Positions 21,119 to 33,577 of a stretch of 64,000 nucleotides of DNA are shown here, piece after piece; position 1 is the stretch's first letter; each line of letters opens with the position of its first letter. The position numbers and the translations under genes were made by a program. The stretch lies in contig LSYV01000022.1 in the NCBI GenBank assembly GCA_001584585.1, forward strand, positions 651,035 through 715,034, read 5' to 3'. The notes under the pieces were generated by a model that worked only from the letters and a program-made list of their open reading frames with translations, did no database searches and was not told the origin of the DNA. The DNA is from Gonium pectorale (taxonomy: Eukaryota; Chlorophyta; Chlorophyceae; Chlamydomonadales; Volvocaceae).

Positions 21119-24100
21119 TTTGGCCGAAGAAATTCGTCGCTTCCCGAATTCTGCTCGACAACAAGCCCAACTACGTGGATATCACGGAACTTTCACTATC
21201 GGACCGGCCTTGGAGGAAGGAGGCTGGGGGAGTGCCAGGGGGCTGGGCGGAGCGACGACAGCGACGACACGGAGGCCACCCGCATGCAATAACGGAAGGT
21301 CGCTTCTCATTTTTGACTGAGGGTGCGTGACTGAGGAAGGCTCGACCGGTCGAGCAAATGCGCAAACTTTGCGAACAAGGGCCGGGTTGCTGCCCGTCTG
21401 GTCTGTTGTCTACCAAACGTACACGCATAGCTTCTGCGAGCACGTATTGTCGCTCTTGGAGCCGGCAGTTGCAAGGCGCATGATGTCACGCAACTTGCGG
21501 CGCGGTTTGGCCTGACTAGCAGCACACGGGCAGCGGGTCAATACCTGATCGCTTTCTATTTCTCGGCTCTGCAGATGGGGCCCCAGGGCCCTCCGCTTCC
21601 CGATAGGGCCGTCCACCCCTTCCTCCTCAAGCTCTTCTGCAGCACGCCCTTCACCGCATGCAGCGCAAATGTACTCCCCCCTGGGTCACCGGGGTCCCAA
21701 GACCAGTCGCCCACGTCGTCGCCAGCTCGTATGCGGCCCGGTAAGGCGAACGTGGCCCTCGGCTTGCAAGTCGGGGGCTGGCCTGTGCGTAAGCGCGAGG
21801 GGTGCCCCCGCGCACCTAAGCGCACGGAGACTTGTGTCGCCCGTCTGTATCCGTACCTCTGACCATACTGCTGGTTGGCGCTCGACCCCGCGCCGGTCTG
21901 TGTAGTGCTCCCCTGCCCTAAATCACTGTTGTGGCCTTGCAGCTGGCACGGACCCACCTGCACGCCCCAGCGGGCTTCGAAACACAATTGTGGCCGGCAT
22001 ATCGTCCGCCGTCAGTGGAAGCTCCGTTCGGAAATCTGATACGGGCATCTTCACTGCCGTGACCGCAGCGGCGCATTTCAGCCTGGCAGGCAGGAGTGGA
22101 TCCATCACAGGGGGGACTCGAAGGTGCGCATGGCCACGGTGCTCGTGAGGGGCGCTCTCAAACCCCGTCCTGTCGTCGTTGCGTCACGGCGCTGCAAGTT
22201 GCATGTGGGTTGTGCCACATGGGGACTCTCCAGTCCACAGCGGAACCAAGTGCCACACTGGGCGGCAGCCGTACATGCTGTCAGGGTGGTACACCCAGTT
22301 TCATCCGATGTGTTTTCGTTCCCTGATTGCGGTTCGACGGCCCTTTCTGCCCTACTGTCCAGCAACCCCAGGTCGGAGACTGGCAGCACGCTCCTAGCTC
22401 GCAAGGTGCTGGAGCCCGGGGGCAAGCCAGACTCGCCGTTGTTGCCCTCTACCTCTTCCTCGTTGGGGGTGGAGCGCAGCGGTGGGTCAACGTCCAGCGG
22501 CAAGGCGGGACTGCGGGGGGCGCCGCAGGTGCGCTTGCCAGCAGGGGTTCTTCGGGGTACTCCTGGGTACGAGTCGCTTAGGGAATCGGATGCAGTCTTA
22601 GTGGAGGGAAAGCCGCTGGATGGCCTATGATGTCCAACAGCGTGATGTGCGGGATTATGCGGAGCGCCAGCGTTCAGCGATGCAGGCTACAAATCAGATG
22701 GTTTGCTGCTTGGACGATCGGGGCGGGGAGGTTGCACTCTCAATACGCGAGGCTTCGTCCAGCGTGAAAACGAATACCAAGGGGCGTTGGTCCCGGGTCG
22801 GGTCCTGAGCGCCACGGCAACGCAACGCGCCTTTCGGCGCTGAGGTATCTACATGGTCACACACCTGCCCTTGTTATCTTCCGAAGGGCAACGGCGCGTT
22901 CATTTGCCGGCTGCCTGAACACCTGCAACCCATTATCTTTCCTCGTTTGCACCATACGCGCGGGACTGGCGCAGCCCGGTCACGTTGGGAGCTGTTGGCG
23001 TGTGCGTCCGTTCTCATGACTACAGGACTTCTGCGTTCTGTACTTGACCATAGTCCACGTTCCAACCTGAACAGGTGCTATTGGGAGACCGCAGTGTTGC
23101 CGAAGTGGTGGCGAACTTTGTGAAACCCGAGAGCTCGGTGGGTCTTAGGGGTTGCGGGTACATTCAGGGTTACCAGCATGCGGGTTTGCTTATGTCTTTG
23201 CTAGGTTTCGCGGTGCAACACTGGGTCGGCCCGCATTGGCTGCCGTTGCCATGGCTCACGTATCCGTTTCTACACAACCGCCGTACAGCCATTCAAGGCC
23301 AACTACCTTAGCGGCCTGCTGGCGGGCCATATCCGGCTGGAGGGCGTTGACGGAGACACGTTCAACGCGGATCTGCACGAGCGGGACGGGCAGATTGAGT
23401 TCTGGCGGCGCGCCGCGGGGGAAAAGGTAGGGGCCTATGTGCATTAATTGGCCCTACGGCGGCATGACCCAAATGTGCTGCGATGTCGTCTGGGATTGGT
23501 ACAGGCTGTGATAGGTTGTGCAACTGGGCGCTGCTGCAACTTCGGATGTGATGTGATATTGCGGTGCTTGATGTGGGCTCCAGATGTGCGGCTGTCGTTC
23601 CGTGCCGACCCTGCCCCTTACCGCCCTCGCATCAGATATGCGGGCATGTGGACTACTTCGTGAGCCATTGCTGGCAGTACAAGCTGGGCGACCTGGTGGC
23701 CATGATCCTGCAGCACTACGACGAGCTGCCGGGTGGGTGCGGATGGAGTGCCAGGCATTGTAGAGTGGTAGAAGAGAAAAATATGGCTGTACAGCACGGG
23801 AACTGGTCTCGTGGTCTGCTCGCATCGCGCAGCTGAGACCCGGTGTTGCTTTGTCTTGCCCAACCCATATCGGCCATGCGGTTGCCGCGGGGGTCGTGTC
23901 ATGCCTCCTCTTTCCCGGGCCCATGCTTCCCCGCTGCAGAGACGGACGGCGGGCGGCTGTACGTTCCGGTGTTTTACTGGGTGGACATCTTCGCGGTCAC
24001 GCAGCACTTCACCGGCGACTTCAAGGTATGTGCCCTAGCTGGCTCTTACGTGAGGACTAAGGTGGGGTGCAGGCAGGCAACATGGACGGCGACGTGAGCC

Positions 24101-27100
24101 TGGCAATGCCGTCAGGCGAAAGTACTCCCTGCTGTGGTCCGGGCTGGGCAGCTGGCTTAACCCACACTGCGGCCATGGCGCTGTGCTCCCTCCTCCTGCG
24201 TCCTCGCAGGACCACCCGGATTGCGACTTCCCCGGCGTGATCCGCGCGGCCAAGGTAGGGACTCAGTATGCGCGATGTACGAACTCTGTCCTCCTTTAAT
24301 ATGACTCTTGCCATTGCTACCGGTAGAACACCCGTCACGTGACAGCACGTGCACATGCGGCTGGGCAACATTGTCGCTACCCAAGCCGGGAACTCGTGTG
24401 CGAGTTTCAGGCGCAGTCGCCCTTGGGGCTCTAAACCCTCTCACTAGGGTTCTGCCCGCCTGCAATCCACCTTACCCACGCGCTTCATTTTCAAAAGACA
24501 CATGGAGGCTTCTAGCAACAGGATAGTCCTCCAACGGCCGAAAGTTCAGGCCTTGGTGCCTACGCCCGCTTACGGCAAATCGTGCAAATCGTGCATGCCT
24601 CTCACAGGGCGGCGTGCTCTTCTCCATGGCGCCCTGGCGCAACCCGCTGTCGGTGAAGCGCGTATGGTGCCTGTTCGAGGCGCTCACAGCGCTGTCTATC
24701 AGCCGCGAGATCAACCTGCTCACTGACCCCTTCGACTCCACCGCCAAGGTCGACACGCTGCTGCCGCTCTTCACGCGGGTAGGTACCGCAGACATTGTGA
24801 GGAGGCGCTACGCGGCCTCGCGGTTTGGTCAGGGGGAGCGGATGTCCATGGCAGTGCCCCTCGGTGTGCGTATATTGCCGTGATGGCGGTGTGTCCGTGC
24901 CGTCCCTCCATGCGGGCGGGTCCATGTGAATGTAGTGCAGTGACCCAGGGAATTGCAGGGGTAGTGAAGTGCCAGCCTCGGCCTTTCCATGATCCATACG
25001 CACATGGTAACAGCTATCACGCCGGCGGTCGAGGGCCTCAACCGTCACAAAGGCATGCTTCCATTGCTCTCCGTCCATGCCCCCACAGCAAGTGGTGGAC
25101 ATGCTGGACGTGCGCAACGCGGAAGCCACGGTCGAGAAGGACCGCGACTACATCCTGGCGCTAGCGGAGCGCACGCTGGGCATCAACACCTTCAACTCCA
25201 AGCTGCGCCAGGCGCTGCACCACGAGATTTGCGAGGCCATGATCCTGCGGTGGGTGGCAGCTCAGGGGCGAGCGGAGGTTAAGGGCACGTCATCGCGGGT
25301 GTAATGGGTGCCGGCGTTGTTTAGAGGCGCCAGATCCGGCAAGTGTGCAACGAGGTTGGGCAGTTCACAGCTTTGAATGTACTGGAGTACGGTAGGGCCG
25401 GATGCACCTTACATGCTCACCGTTGTCCTGCTGCCGTCGCCTTGTCGTGCCGCCGGGCTCTGACATCCCGCAGCGCCGTGATGACGGGTGAAACGGACGA
25501 GGGCCGCAAGCTTCTGGACCGCGGCATTGTCATCTCCAACGCCACGCTGCGCTTCATGCCCAAACGCGACTCGGCGGGCAAGGAGGTGGAGCGTATCCGG
25601 GACAGCGGGTTGCTGCTGCTGGCTGACGCCGTCAAGGTGGGGGCACTGTGCGGAAGTGGGGCGGGGGCGGGGGCAAAGGTTGGGGCCAGAAAGCACAGCC
25701 TGGAGGCTGGTGATGTGTATCATACGTCCTTGGTAGCAACGCCCCGCTCCTCCATGCAACCCTCCCACAGGCCTGCCCCAACCTGCAATCGTTGGTGGTG
25801 TACACGGCCGCGGAGACGGATGTGACGCCGCAGGGGCTCACGGCGTTGGCCAAGGGCCTGGCGGGCCACCCCGCACTGCGCCACCTGGTCGTAGGCCGCG
25901 CGCCCCTGCTGGCGGGCTCGCCCGGCACCGGCGGCTCGCTGGGCCGCTCCTCCGTGGCGCCCTACGCCAGCCTGCTTACATCCAACTCCACGCTAGCGCA
26001 CCTGGACCTCTCGTATAACAAGGTAAGGGTGGCGCGTCGCGACTGCATGTCCAGCGAGCCGACATGCCGCTGCGACCATGGAGTTCCGTTTGCAGTCGCC
26101 GGCTGCAAGGGGAAACTGCCGAGGAAGGATCGCAAGGACCATAAGTTCCAGGCTGCGCGTATCACCGCAGACCGCACCGGTTTGTTTACGGTGTGGTATG
26201 CGAACGTCGCCTAATGTCGAGCTGACTTTTGGTGTTTTGCCCTTTCTTGCCATGTTGATCTGCAGCTCGGCCCCGACGGCGTCACAGCGCTCTCCCCTGC
26301 GGTTGCGGGTAACAAGACCCTCGCGGTGCTCAAGCTGCGGCAGGTGAGCCCGTTCCAATGGAAGTGCGACCCTCAGTGGGAATGAGGGGCAACACTATTG
26401 GGAATGTGGCGCGGGATACGGGCTCTGCCTCTGCAAGAGCAAGCGCTGTTAGCCATGATACTGTATTTGCGCTGGCAATCATTCGCTCGTGACCGCGCAA
26501 CAAGGTAATGGGGCCCGCAGCACGCCACCTGGCCACCTAGATACAGGGCCCCTCGGCGGCGCAAGGCAGCGGCTGTGTCCGGTCTGCGCTGTGATCGGGC
26601 CGGAATCTGGCAACCTCCTCGCATGACACTCTCCTCACCTCGGACATCCACCCCCGTCCCTCAACGCCCGAAGGTCGGCATGGACGGCGCCTCGGCGGTG
26701 ACGCTGGCGGACGCGTGCATGACCGCCGAGGCGCTGCGCGATCTGGACCTGTCCTTCAACCCGGACATGGGCGACAAGGCGGCGCCCGCGCTGCTGCGCC
26801 TCATGAGCCACAAGGGCCTCACGGTGCTGCGCGCGCAGAACTGCCGGCTAGGGTGGCAGACCGGCACGGCGCTGATCGGGGACGCGCTCACGCGGGCGGC
26901 CAGCGTGCGGGTGCGCAGGGTGCATGGGAGGGGCAACCCTGGGGCCCTGCAGCTAAGCCATGGGCGAAGAGTGCATCAAACTTCGTCCCAGCCTGGTAGC
27001 ATGCCTTTGCTCCTGGGGCCTGGAGGTGTGGGGCGCGGAGTCCGACCGCAGAGCATGCTGCAGCGAGTCTGTGGCAGCTGAGGAGCCACCAGGCCTGGGC

Positions 27101-28428
27101 CATGGCACCTTAAGCCCCCGTCCTTACCAGTTCCCACCGCCCTACATACACACTGTCTGCGGAAGGCAACCGTTCAAAACTTCCGCGTAAGGGACGTGCG
27201 CTTGCAGGATTGTGTAAAGCATGTGCCTGCTTGCACGCGCAGGAGCTATGCCTAGGCGCGGCGGTGCAGCCCGGCTGCACCGTAAACACGCAGACGGACA
27301 CGACGGACTGGAACCACCTGCTGCTGGACACCAGCGGTCCCATCGGCAGCCGGAACTACCGCGTGCCGGCTCACGGGGACGCGCTGGTGCAGCTGTCGGG
27401 CGTGCTGCGACAGGGCTTCAAGACGCTGGAGCGGCTGGACCTGCGCGGCTGCTTCATTGGGGTAGGCCGCGGCTGCGGGGGTGCTTGGGAGACAGTATTG
27501 AAGGAGAACGGGTGCTGGGCGATCCGGCGCGGGACATGCGTATGGGAGCACGGGCTATGCCGATCACGAACGTGCGGGCATGGGCGCAATGCCTCGTCAT
27601 CCCCTCGCCAGGCTTATGCTGTAATCGCAAGGTCAGGAGACCCCGTGGGGCCAGGGCGGCGGACCGCTCCAACGCTGCCAAGCGTCTTGACGCGTGAGGC
27701 GCTTTAATGGCCGCCCACCTCCACCGCCGCAGAACAACGTGGCTGGTGAGACCGCCGGCCTCCGCGACGCTCTCATCAGCGGCTTGAGCAGCGTGCGGCG
27801 CGGCGCTGCGTTCGGGAGTCTGCGGCAGCTGGACCTGCGCTCTTGCAACCAGCCCGAGCTGCTCAAAATGGACGACAGCCAGGTAGGCTTCCTGGGCTGG
27901 CGCATGTTGTTCCCAACCGGTACCCTGCAACGAGGCCACATGGGTTTGGGTTTGGGCGCGTGCCGCTCGGCTGGCCCCGAGACCAGGCACGATTCTGAAC
28001 GAGGTGCGGTGACGGACCGACGCAGCATTTATGACAAGAGCTCGTCATATTGTCACGCCACGTGGATGGTTATAGCATGAGCCCCCTTTCCTTCTTCTGC
28101 TGCCCCCACCGGGCCGTAAGAGTATCAGAGGGCCGGTAGCTTCATCCCGCTTCCGTTGGCAAGACACGCAGCGCGGGGAGGTGATGACGGTCTGCAAGCT
28201 CAACGCTGGCCAATTATCCGTGGCGGTATGGGCCGCGGCATCGGTCCCGCTTTGCGCAGGCCGTAAACCATTCAACAGTTTGACTTTCTGGCCGCTCCCC
28301 AACCCGCCCACCTGGCTCAGGTGGCGCTTCTGCTGAAGCACGGCGGTCTCAACCTCCTGATCAAGGACTACAAGCGGACTGGCATCAAGGGTGGCGTGCT
28401 GCGGCAGTACGTGCAGTACGAGGCGTGA
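21119..28428 (+). CDS. TIR-like domain protein with leucine-rich repeats, 5' end unresolved
   Basis: Multi-exon gene. Predicted exons: 21119-21322 and 21441-21740 (tentative), then 21943-22123, 22372-22528, 23075-23137, 23289-23426, 23636-23732, 23940-24025, 24210-24254, 24608-24778, 25089-25249, 25474-25636, 25771-26022, 26266-26343, 26674-26910, 27243-27461, 27733-27882, 28321-28428. All phases from 21943 on match, giving over 850 residues. The first 220 are unrecognised and Ser/Gly-rich. The core has DYFVSHCWQYKLGDLVAMI, YWVDIFAVTQH, and SMAPW...SVKRVWCLFEAL. This is the strand, loop and WCxxE pattern of TIR domains, including the position of the catalytic glutamate. Then come ribonuclease-inhibitor-like repeats: LAHLDLSYNKLGPDGVTAL, LRDLDLSFN, LERLDLRGC, LRQLDLRSC. 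No P-loop or NB-ARC is seen. Role unknown; signalling or immunity is an inference. The AAG acceptor at 26673 is weak. Confidence 0.75.
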
Positions 28429-30076
28429 GGTGCTGTCTTGTAGCCGTACGATGAGGTTAAAGCTGCTGCCGCCTACGGGGCCATCATGGATGTGGCGGCG
28501 TGTCCCGGGGGGTGCGCGCAGGCGCCTCCCTGCAAGCCAGATTCCGCAAGGACCCTGCAACGGTCCTGTGGACTTTGTTGCACTGTGCCGGTGGGACGCG
28601 CGAGGCAGCGCCCTCCCTTTCCTACTCGAAAGAGCGGTGCCCCTAGTATATGTGGCGAAGCTCTTGTGGTTTGCAAAACGGTGGCTGGGGACGCTGCACG
28701 GTGAGGGCGGCTCTCGGCTGTCTTGGAGCGTGGTCTCTGCTGCAAGGCAGTTGACCCGCAAACGCAGTGCGCACATATCGTCTTCCCAATAATGCATCTC
28801 CGGTGCTATGGCGCCCATAGCGTATTAGCGGGTTCCGATGAACACTGAGGCAGCTAGACCGGCCACGCTGCTACGCTTAGTCCGTCATTGTGTCCGCACA
28901 TTTGGTCGGTTGCATCTACGGTAGCCAAGGAACAAACGATTTCGGTTGCTGCAGGGGGGGATGCGACGCAATGGTCTGCCGCGTGACGAATTGTTGGCCG
29001 AGTACTCGTGTCTCGTGGACAGCCGGCACGGCGAGTTTGGTTGGGTTCCAGAGGGCACGAAATTCTGTGCGTGAAGGGTGGGAATGCAATTTGGGGCAGC
29101 CGCGGCGCGACTGAAGTGTCTCCAGATCCATTCTCGTGATTAAACGATGAACAGGGAGCGCCGAGGAAGGTGGCGGCATCAGGGCTAGACTAGGAAGCGC
29201 AGCGGAAGGGCAGGGTGATTCGTATGTCCAGTGCCGCGCTGCACGAGGTGGTAGGGGCGCTGGGTTTGTGGGGACTGCATTGGTTCGTGGCGCCGCATTG
29301 ATGGGGCACCCGCACATGTATCGCCCCCACCCGAAGTTAGTGGGGCTTAAGTGTTCCCAACGCATTGTGGACGCTCATTACTCGCTACGATGGCGCGCAG
29401 GGCGTGTTCCAGTGGACTTCTAGAGTTATTGTCTCCCCTTGCTGGGCCTGTTCATGTTTTACGGCCATCTGGCCGGGTGGAGGGGACGGGTGGGAGCCAG
29501 AGCCGGGGCCTGCTTTGGTTTTATGGAGAGTCATGCTCGGCGTCTGTGGCTTTGGGCGCATTGGCCAGTGGCTTGGGCTAAACTTCGTGGCCGCTCCGGC
29601 TCTGTAGTGGACTGCTACTTTGCTGGTGTACTGTGAGCATTAATTGCTGCCTTTCCTCCAGGCCCGGCAGGCTTGTCTAGGTGTGGGCTTAGGTGGCGCA
29701 CGGTGCTCGTAGGTACTTCGGAGAGAGCAGGCGGCCCTAGGCTTTTGGCTAGAATCCTGTCTGTGTTCGGCGTGCGCAAGAAATGGTCACGGCCATGGGC
29801 TTCAGCATCGTGGTTGAGTGTGGTGTGTAAACATGGACTCCGATGGGAATACAGCAGCCAGGTGACTACGGGGATTGGTACGACATGCACACGGCATTAG
29901 TCAATGCTTACGTCAGGTTCATTGCATACATTACCGCCCTCGCCAAGCTTCCCATCTAGCGGCCTGGGGCAGTCAGGATGCACGAGATAGTTGTAGTCAG
30001 GAATACAACTCTTTCCACGCGCAAGATTTTGGTGCACTGATTGGTTATAATTTTAGTGTTAGTCATTCATCACAGC
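28429..30076. other. Intergenic, no gene seen
   Basis: Low-bias sequence between two plus-strand genes, without conserved frames. It should contain the 3' UTR of the LRR gene (candidate TGTAA at about 29825) and the COQ2 promoter. Nothing else is recognised. Confidence 0.4.
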
Positions 30077-33000
30077 ATGCAACCTCTGCTGGCAGCAGCC
30101 AACTGCGTCCGATGGCGCGAGCAATCAGCGGCTCTCCTTGCGCGTGCTGCACTGGGTGCTCTTCCGCATTGGGCTTCTGAACCGCATGTCCCATCGCGTA
30201 TCTGGCGCGCACCTGGTTCGTCTGATGCTCCCTCCACATCAGGCCGTGCTGCCTGCCTGCCCCAGCTACACGCGCTGGGCTTCACAAGACACGTAAGATA
30301 CGCAAGCCGTCAGACCTCTGAATTGCAGGGATTCTGCACGGTGACACAGCTGGCCCACAGGCCCCCCGCCACCACCACCACAAGCACCTACCCCTCCTTG
30401 CCACACTCTCCCGCCAACAGACATCTACCCAGGCGGGGCCCACCCAAGCCAACTGGCTGATGCGCCACCTGGACCATCGCCTTGTCCCGTACGCGCAATT
30501 GATGCGCCTTGACAAGCCCATCGGGACGTGGCTGCTAGCGCTGCCATGCTTCTGGTGCGTCATACCGGCGGCTGGACCGACAGCTACGGGCCTGGGCGAT
30601 GGGCAGGGGGTCGCTCCAGCATGCCGTGATAAAGCGCTTATTGTACACGCAATGACTACATGAGTTGATGCCACCTTCCTAGACGGGCTCTCCCTGCAGT
30701 CCCTGAGTGGGCACTGTTGCTGCTGCTGGTGCTAGATGCCGTAGCGGCTTAAGGCCAAGTGAAGTCCGCGCGCTGCCGCCGCCCTGCGAGACAACCATGC
30801 GCAGCGCGCCAGGGATGTGGATGTGGATGTGTGCCCGGTTGTCTTGTTTTTGCCGCGATCAAGGGTGATGCAGTTCAGCACTGCACGTGCACGCAATAGC
30901 TTGGAACACACGGTGCATGACTTGGTCGGTAACCTCACGCAAGGTGCGGGGCTGGATCCTAGTCTCTATGCGAGGGGGAAAAGGTCAAAGAGGAAGGGCG
31001 AAGATGAAGGGAGGGTTAAGACGGTCGTCTCTGGCCGTATGCCTGTGGATGGCTCTGCAACGTGCCCGACCACCAACCACCCAACCCCTCCCAGGTCCAT
31101 CGCCTTGGCGACGCCGCCTGGGCAGCTGCCGGACGTCTTCATGCTGGGTCTCTTCGGGACCGGCGCCGTGGTGCGGGGGATTCGGGAAGTGTGGCTGTGG
31201 ATGCATGGGGGGTCTATGTGTGTTATGTATGCGTTACAGTATGCTCAAAACAATTCTATAAGCGACAAAACAGCTCGACAAAACAACCTAGCCGGTAGCC
31301 CATGAGCCCGACCCATCTAAGTGACCCTCCAAGTACTTGACGCTGGGGCGCTGGGCTGGGTATAGGGAGCTGAGCTGGGCTGGGGGTCTACGTGTGTTGC
31401 CTGATATGTCCAGGCCGACGCTGGTCTGGGGCGCCACCCGCCCCAACGCGAGACCACCTCAACGCCGCGGTGTGTAGGCACCTCTTCGCGTGGCCGCGAA
31501 AGCGCCTGGACAGCGGCCCTCAAGAGCCCCAAGACATGGGGTGTGGCTCATACTCCCACGCGATCGCACGTCGTGTGGCGTGAGCCCACATCGTCGTGAG
31601 CGATTCGTGGGTATACCGGCGCTGGGCACGCCTCACACGCGTTGTACGGCAGCCTCCTCCCGCCTCGACTGGTCGTACAGTACGGTAATGAGACAGCCCA
31701 CTCCAAACCCCTGGGCCCGCAGCTGCTCCGCGGCGCGGGCTGCACCATCAACGACCTGTGGGACAGGGACTTGGACCGCCGGGTGGAGCGCACTCGGAGC
31801 AGGCCGCTGGCGGCGGGCAGCCTGGCGCCCCGGCAGGCCATTGGTGGGCAAGGCGGCGCGGTGTGAAACGGGGCCAGGGCGGAGCAGCTGGCATGGAGCG
31901 CAGTGTGGGGAAAAAAGCGGGGCATGTTTCCCACTTGGAGGGTGCGGGGCATGCTTCCCAGTTGGAGGCTGCGGGGCACACGAGTCAGACCGCACGGGCC
32001 TGCACTGCAAGACTAGTACTACAAACTCCGTGCAGGGCAGGGCTGTCCCTCCACCCTTCTTATCCCAAGTGGACTGCGGCTGCACGATGGAGCTCGCGTC
32101 ATGGGCTCTTCACTACCGTAACACGGGAACCTTGCCGCGGGCATCCCCTCCCTCCCCGTCCCCCCTCTCTGCAGCCTTCCTGGCGCTACAGCTGTCCCTG
32201 GGGCTCGTCATACTGCTGCAGCTGAACGCCTACTGGTGGGTACCCGGCCGTTCAGGTAGTTGTGTAGTCCAACCTGGGGCTGCCCGGGCGTCGCGACGCT
32301 TGCCTCGTGGGGGAAGCGCAGGGTGGCAAGAGCAGGGGTGTCGTGAGGAGCCAGGGCCATGCTTGATTGGGTCTGAGCCTGGCACGGTGGCTCGGGCCCG
32401 GTCCTCTCAGACTGCTCGTCGAGGTCTCGCAAGTCAGGTCCTCGCAAGTCAAGTCCTCTCGGCCGCAGCTGCCCGTCGTCTTGCTACTTATACCAGTACC
32501 TTGACGAAACCTCTCCTTCTCCCGTCCGCAAGTATCGCTCTGGGCGTCGCCTCCCTGCTGCTGGTGGGCACCTATCCGCTCATGAAGCGAGTCACGTTCT
32601 GGGTGCGTCGACAGGGTGTGGGTTCTAAAAGTACTACATGTGCCATGTGCGAAAACAGCGTGCTGGGAGTGGACAGTCTGGCGGGAAGAGCACGGCTACG
32701 CCAGCCGGCAGACCAAGGGCGGGCGGGCGCGACGGGGGCGGACCTGCGCCCCGGAAGGTTGAGGTCATGGGGATGAGGCTGGGCAGCAAGGTAGCCCCCA
32801 AAGGGCTTAACGCTGGTGGTGCTGGGCTGTGTAGCTGAGCTGAGCTGACCTCTACAGACAGGGGGACCGGCAGCAGTGTGTATGTGTGTTATGTACGCGT
32901 AACGGTATGCACAAAACGTTCTATGAGCGACAAAACAACCTNNNNNNNNNNNNNNNNNNNNNNNNNNNNNNNNNNNNNNNNNNNNNNNNNNNNNNNNNNN

Positions 33001-33541
33001 NNNNNNNNNNNNNNNNNNNNNNNNNNNNNNNNNNNNNNNNNNNNNNNNNNNNNNNNNNNNNNNNNNNNNNNNNNNNNNNNNNNNNNNNNNNNNNNNNNNN
33101 NNNNNNNNNNNNNNNNNNNNNNNNNNNNNNNNNNNNNNNNNNNNNNNNNNNNNNNNNNNNNNNNNNNNNNNNNNNNNNNNNNNNNNNNNNNNNNNNNNNN
33201 NNNNNNNNNNNNNNNNNNNNNNNNNNNNNNNNNNNNNNNNNNNNNNNNNNNNNNNNNNNNNNNNNNNNNNNNNNNNNNNNNNNNNNNNNNNNNNNNNNNN
33301 NNNNNNNNNNNNNNNNNNNNNNNNNNNNNNNNNNNNNNNNNNNNNNNNNNNNNNNNNNNNNNNNNNNNNNNNNNNNNNNNNNNNNNNNNNNNNNNNNNNN
33401 NNNNNNNNNNNNNNNNNNNNNNNNNNNNNNNNNNNNNNNNNNNNNNNNNNNNNNNNNNNNNNNNNNNNNNNNNNNNNNNNNNNNNNNNNAAAGGGACAGC
33501 CTGCAGCCCTAAGCAACTGCAGCTGCCCTGCAAAACCCGCC

Positions 33542-33577
<36 letters not shown>

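Noticed and set aside
23636..25249. Full plant-type TIR-NB-LRR receptor
   Set aside because: No P-loop (GxxxxGKT/S), kinase-2 or GLPL motif was found between the TIR-like domain and the repeats.
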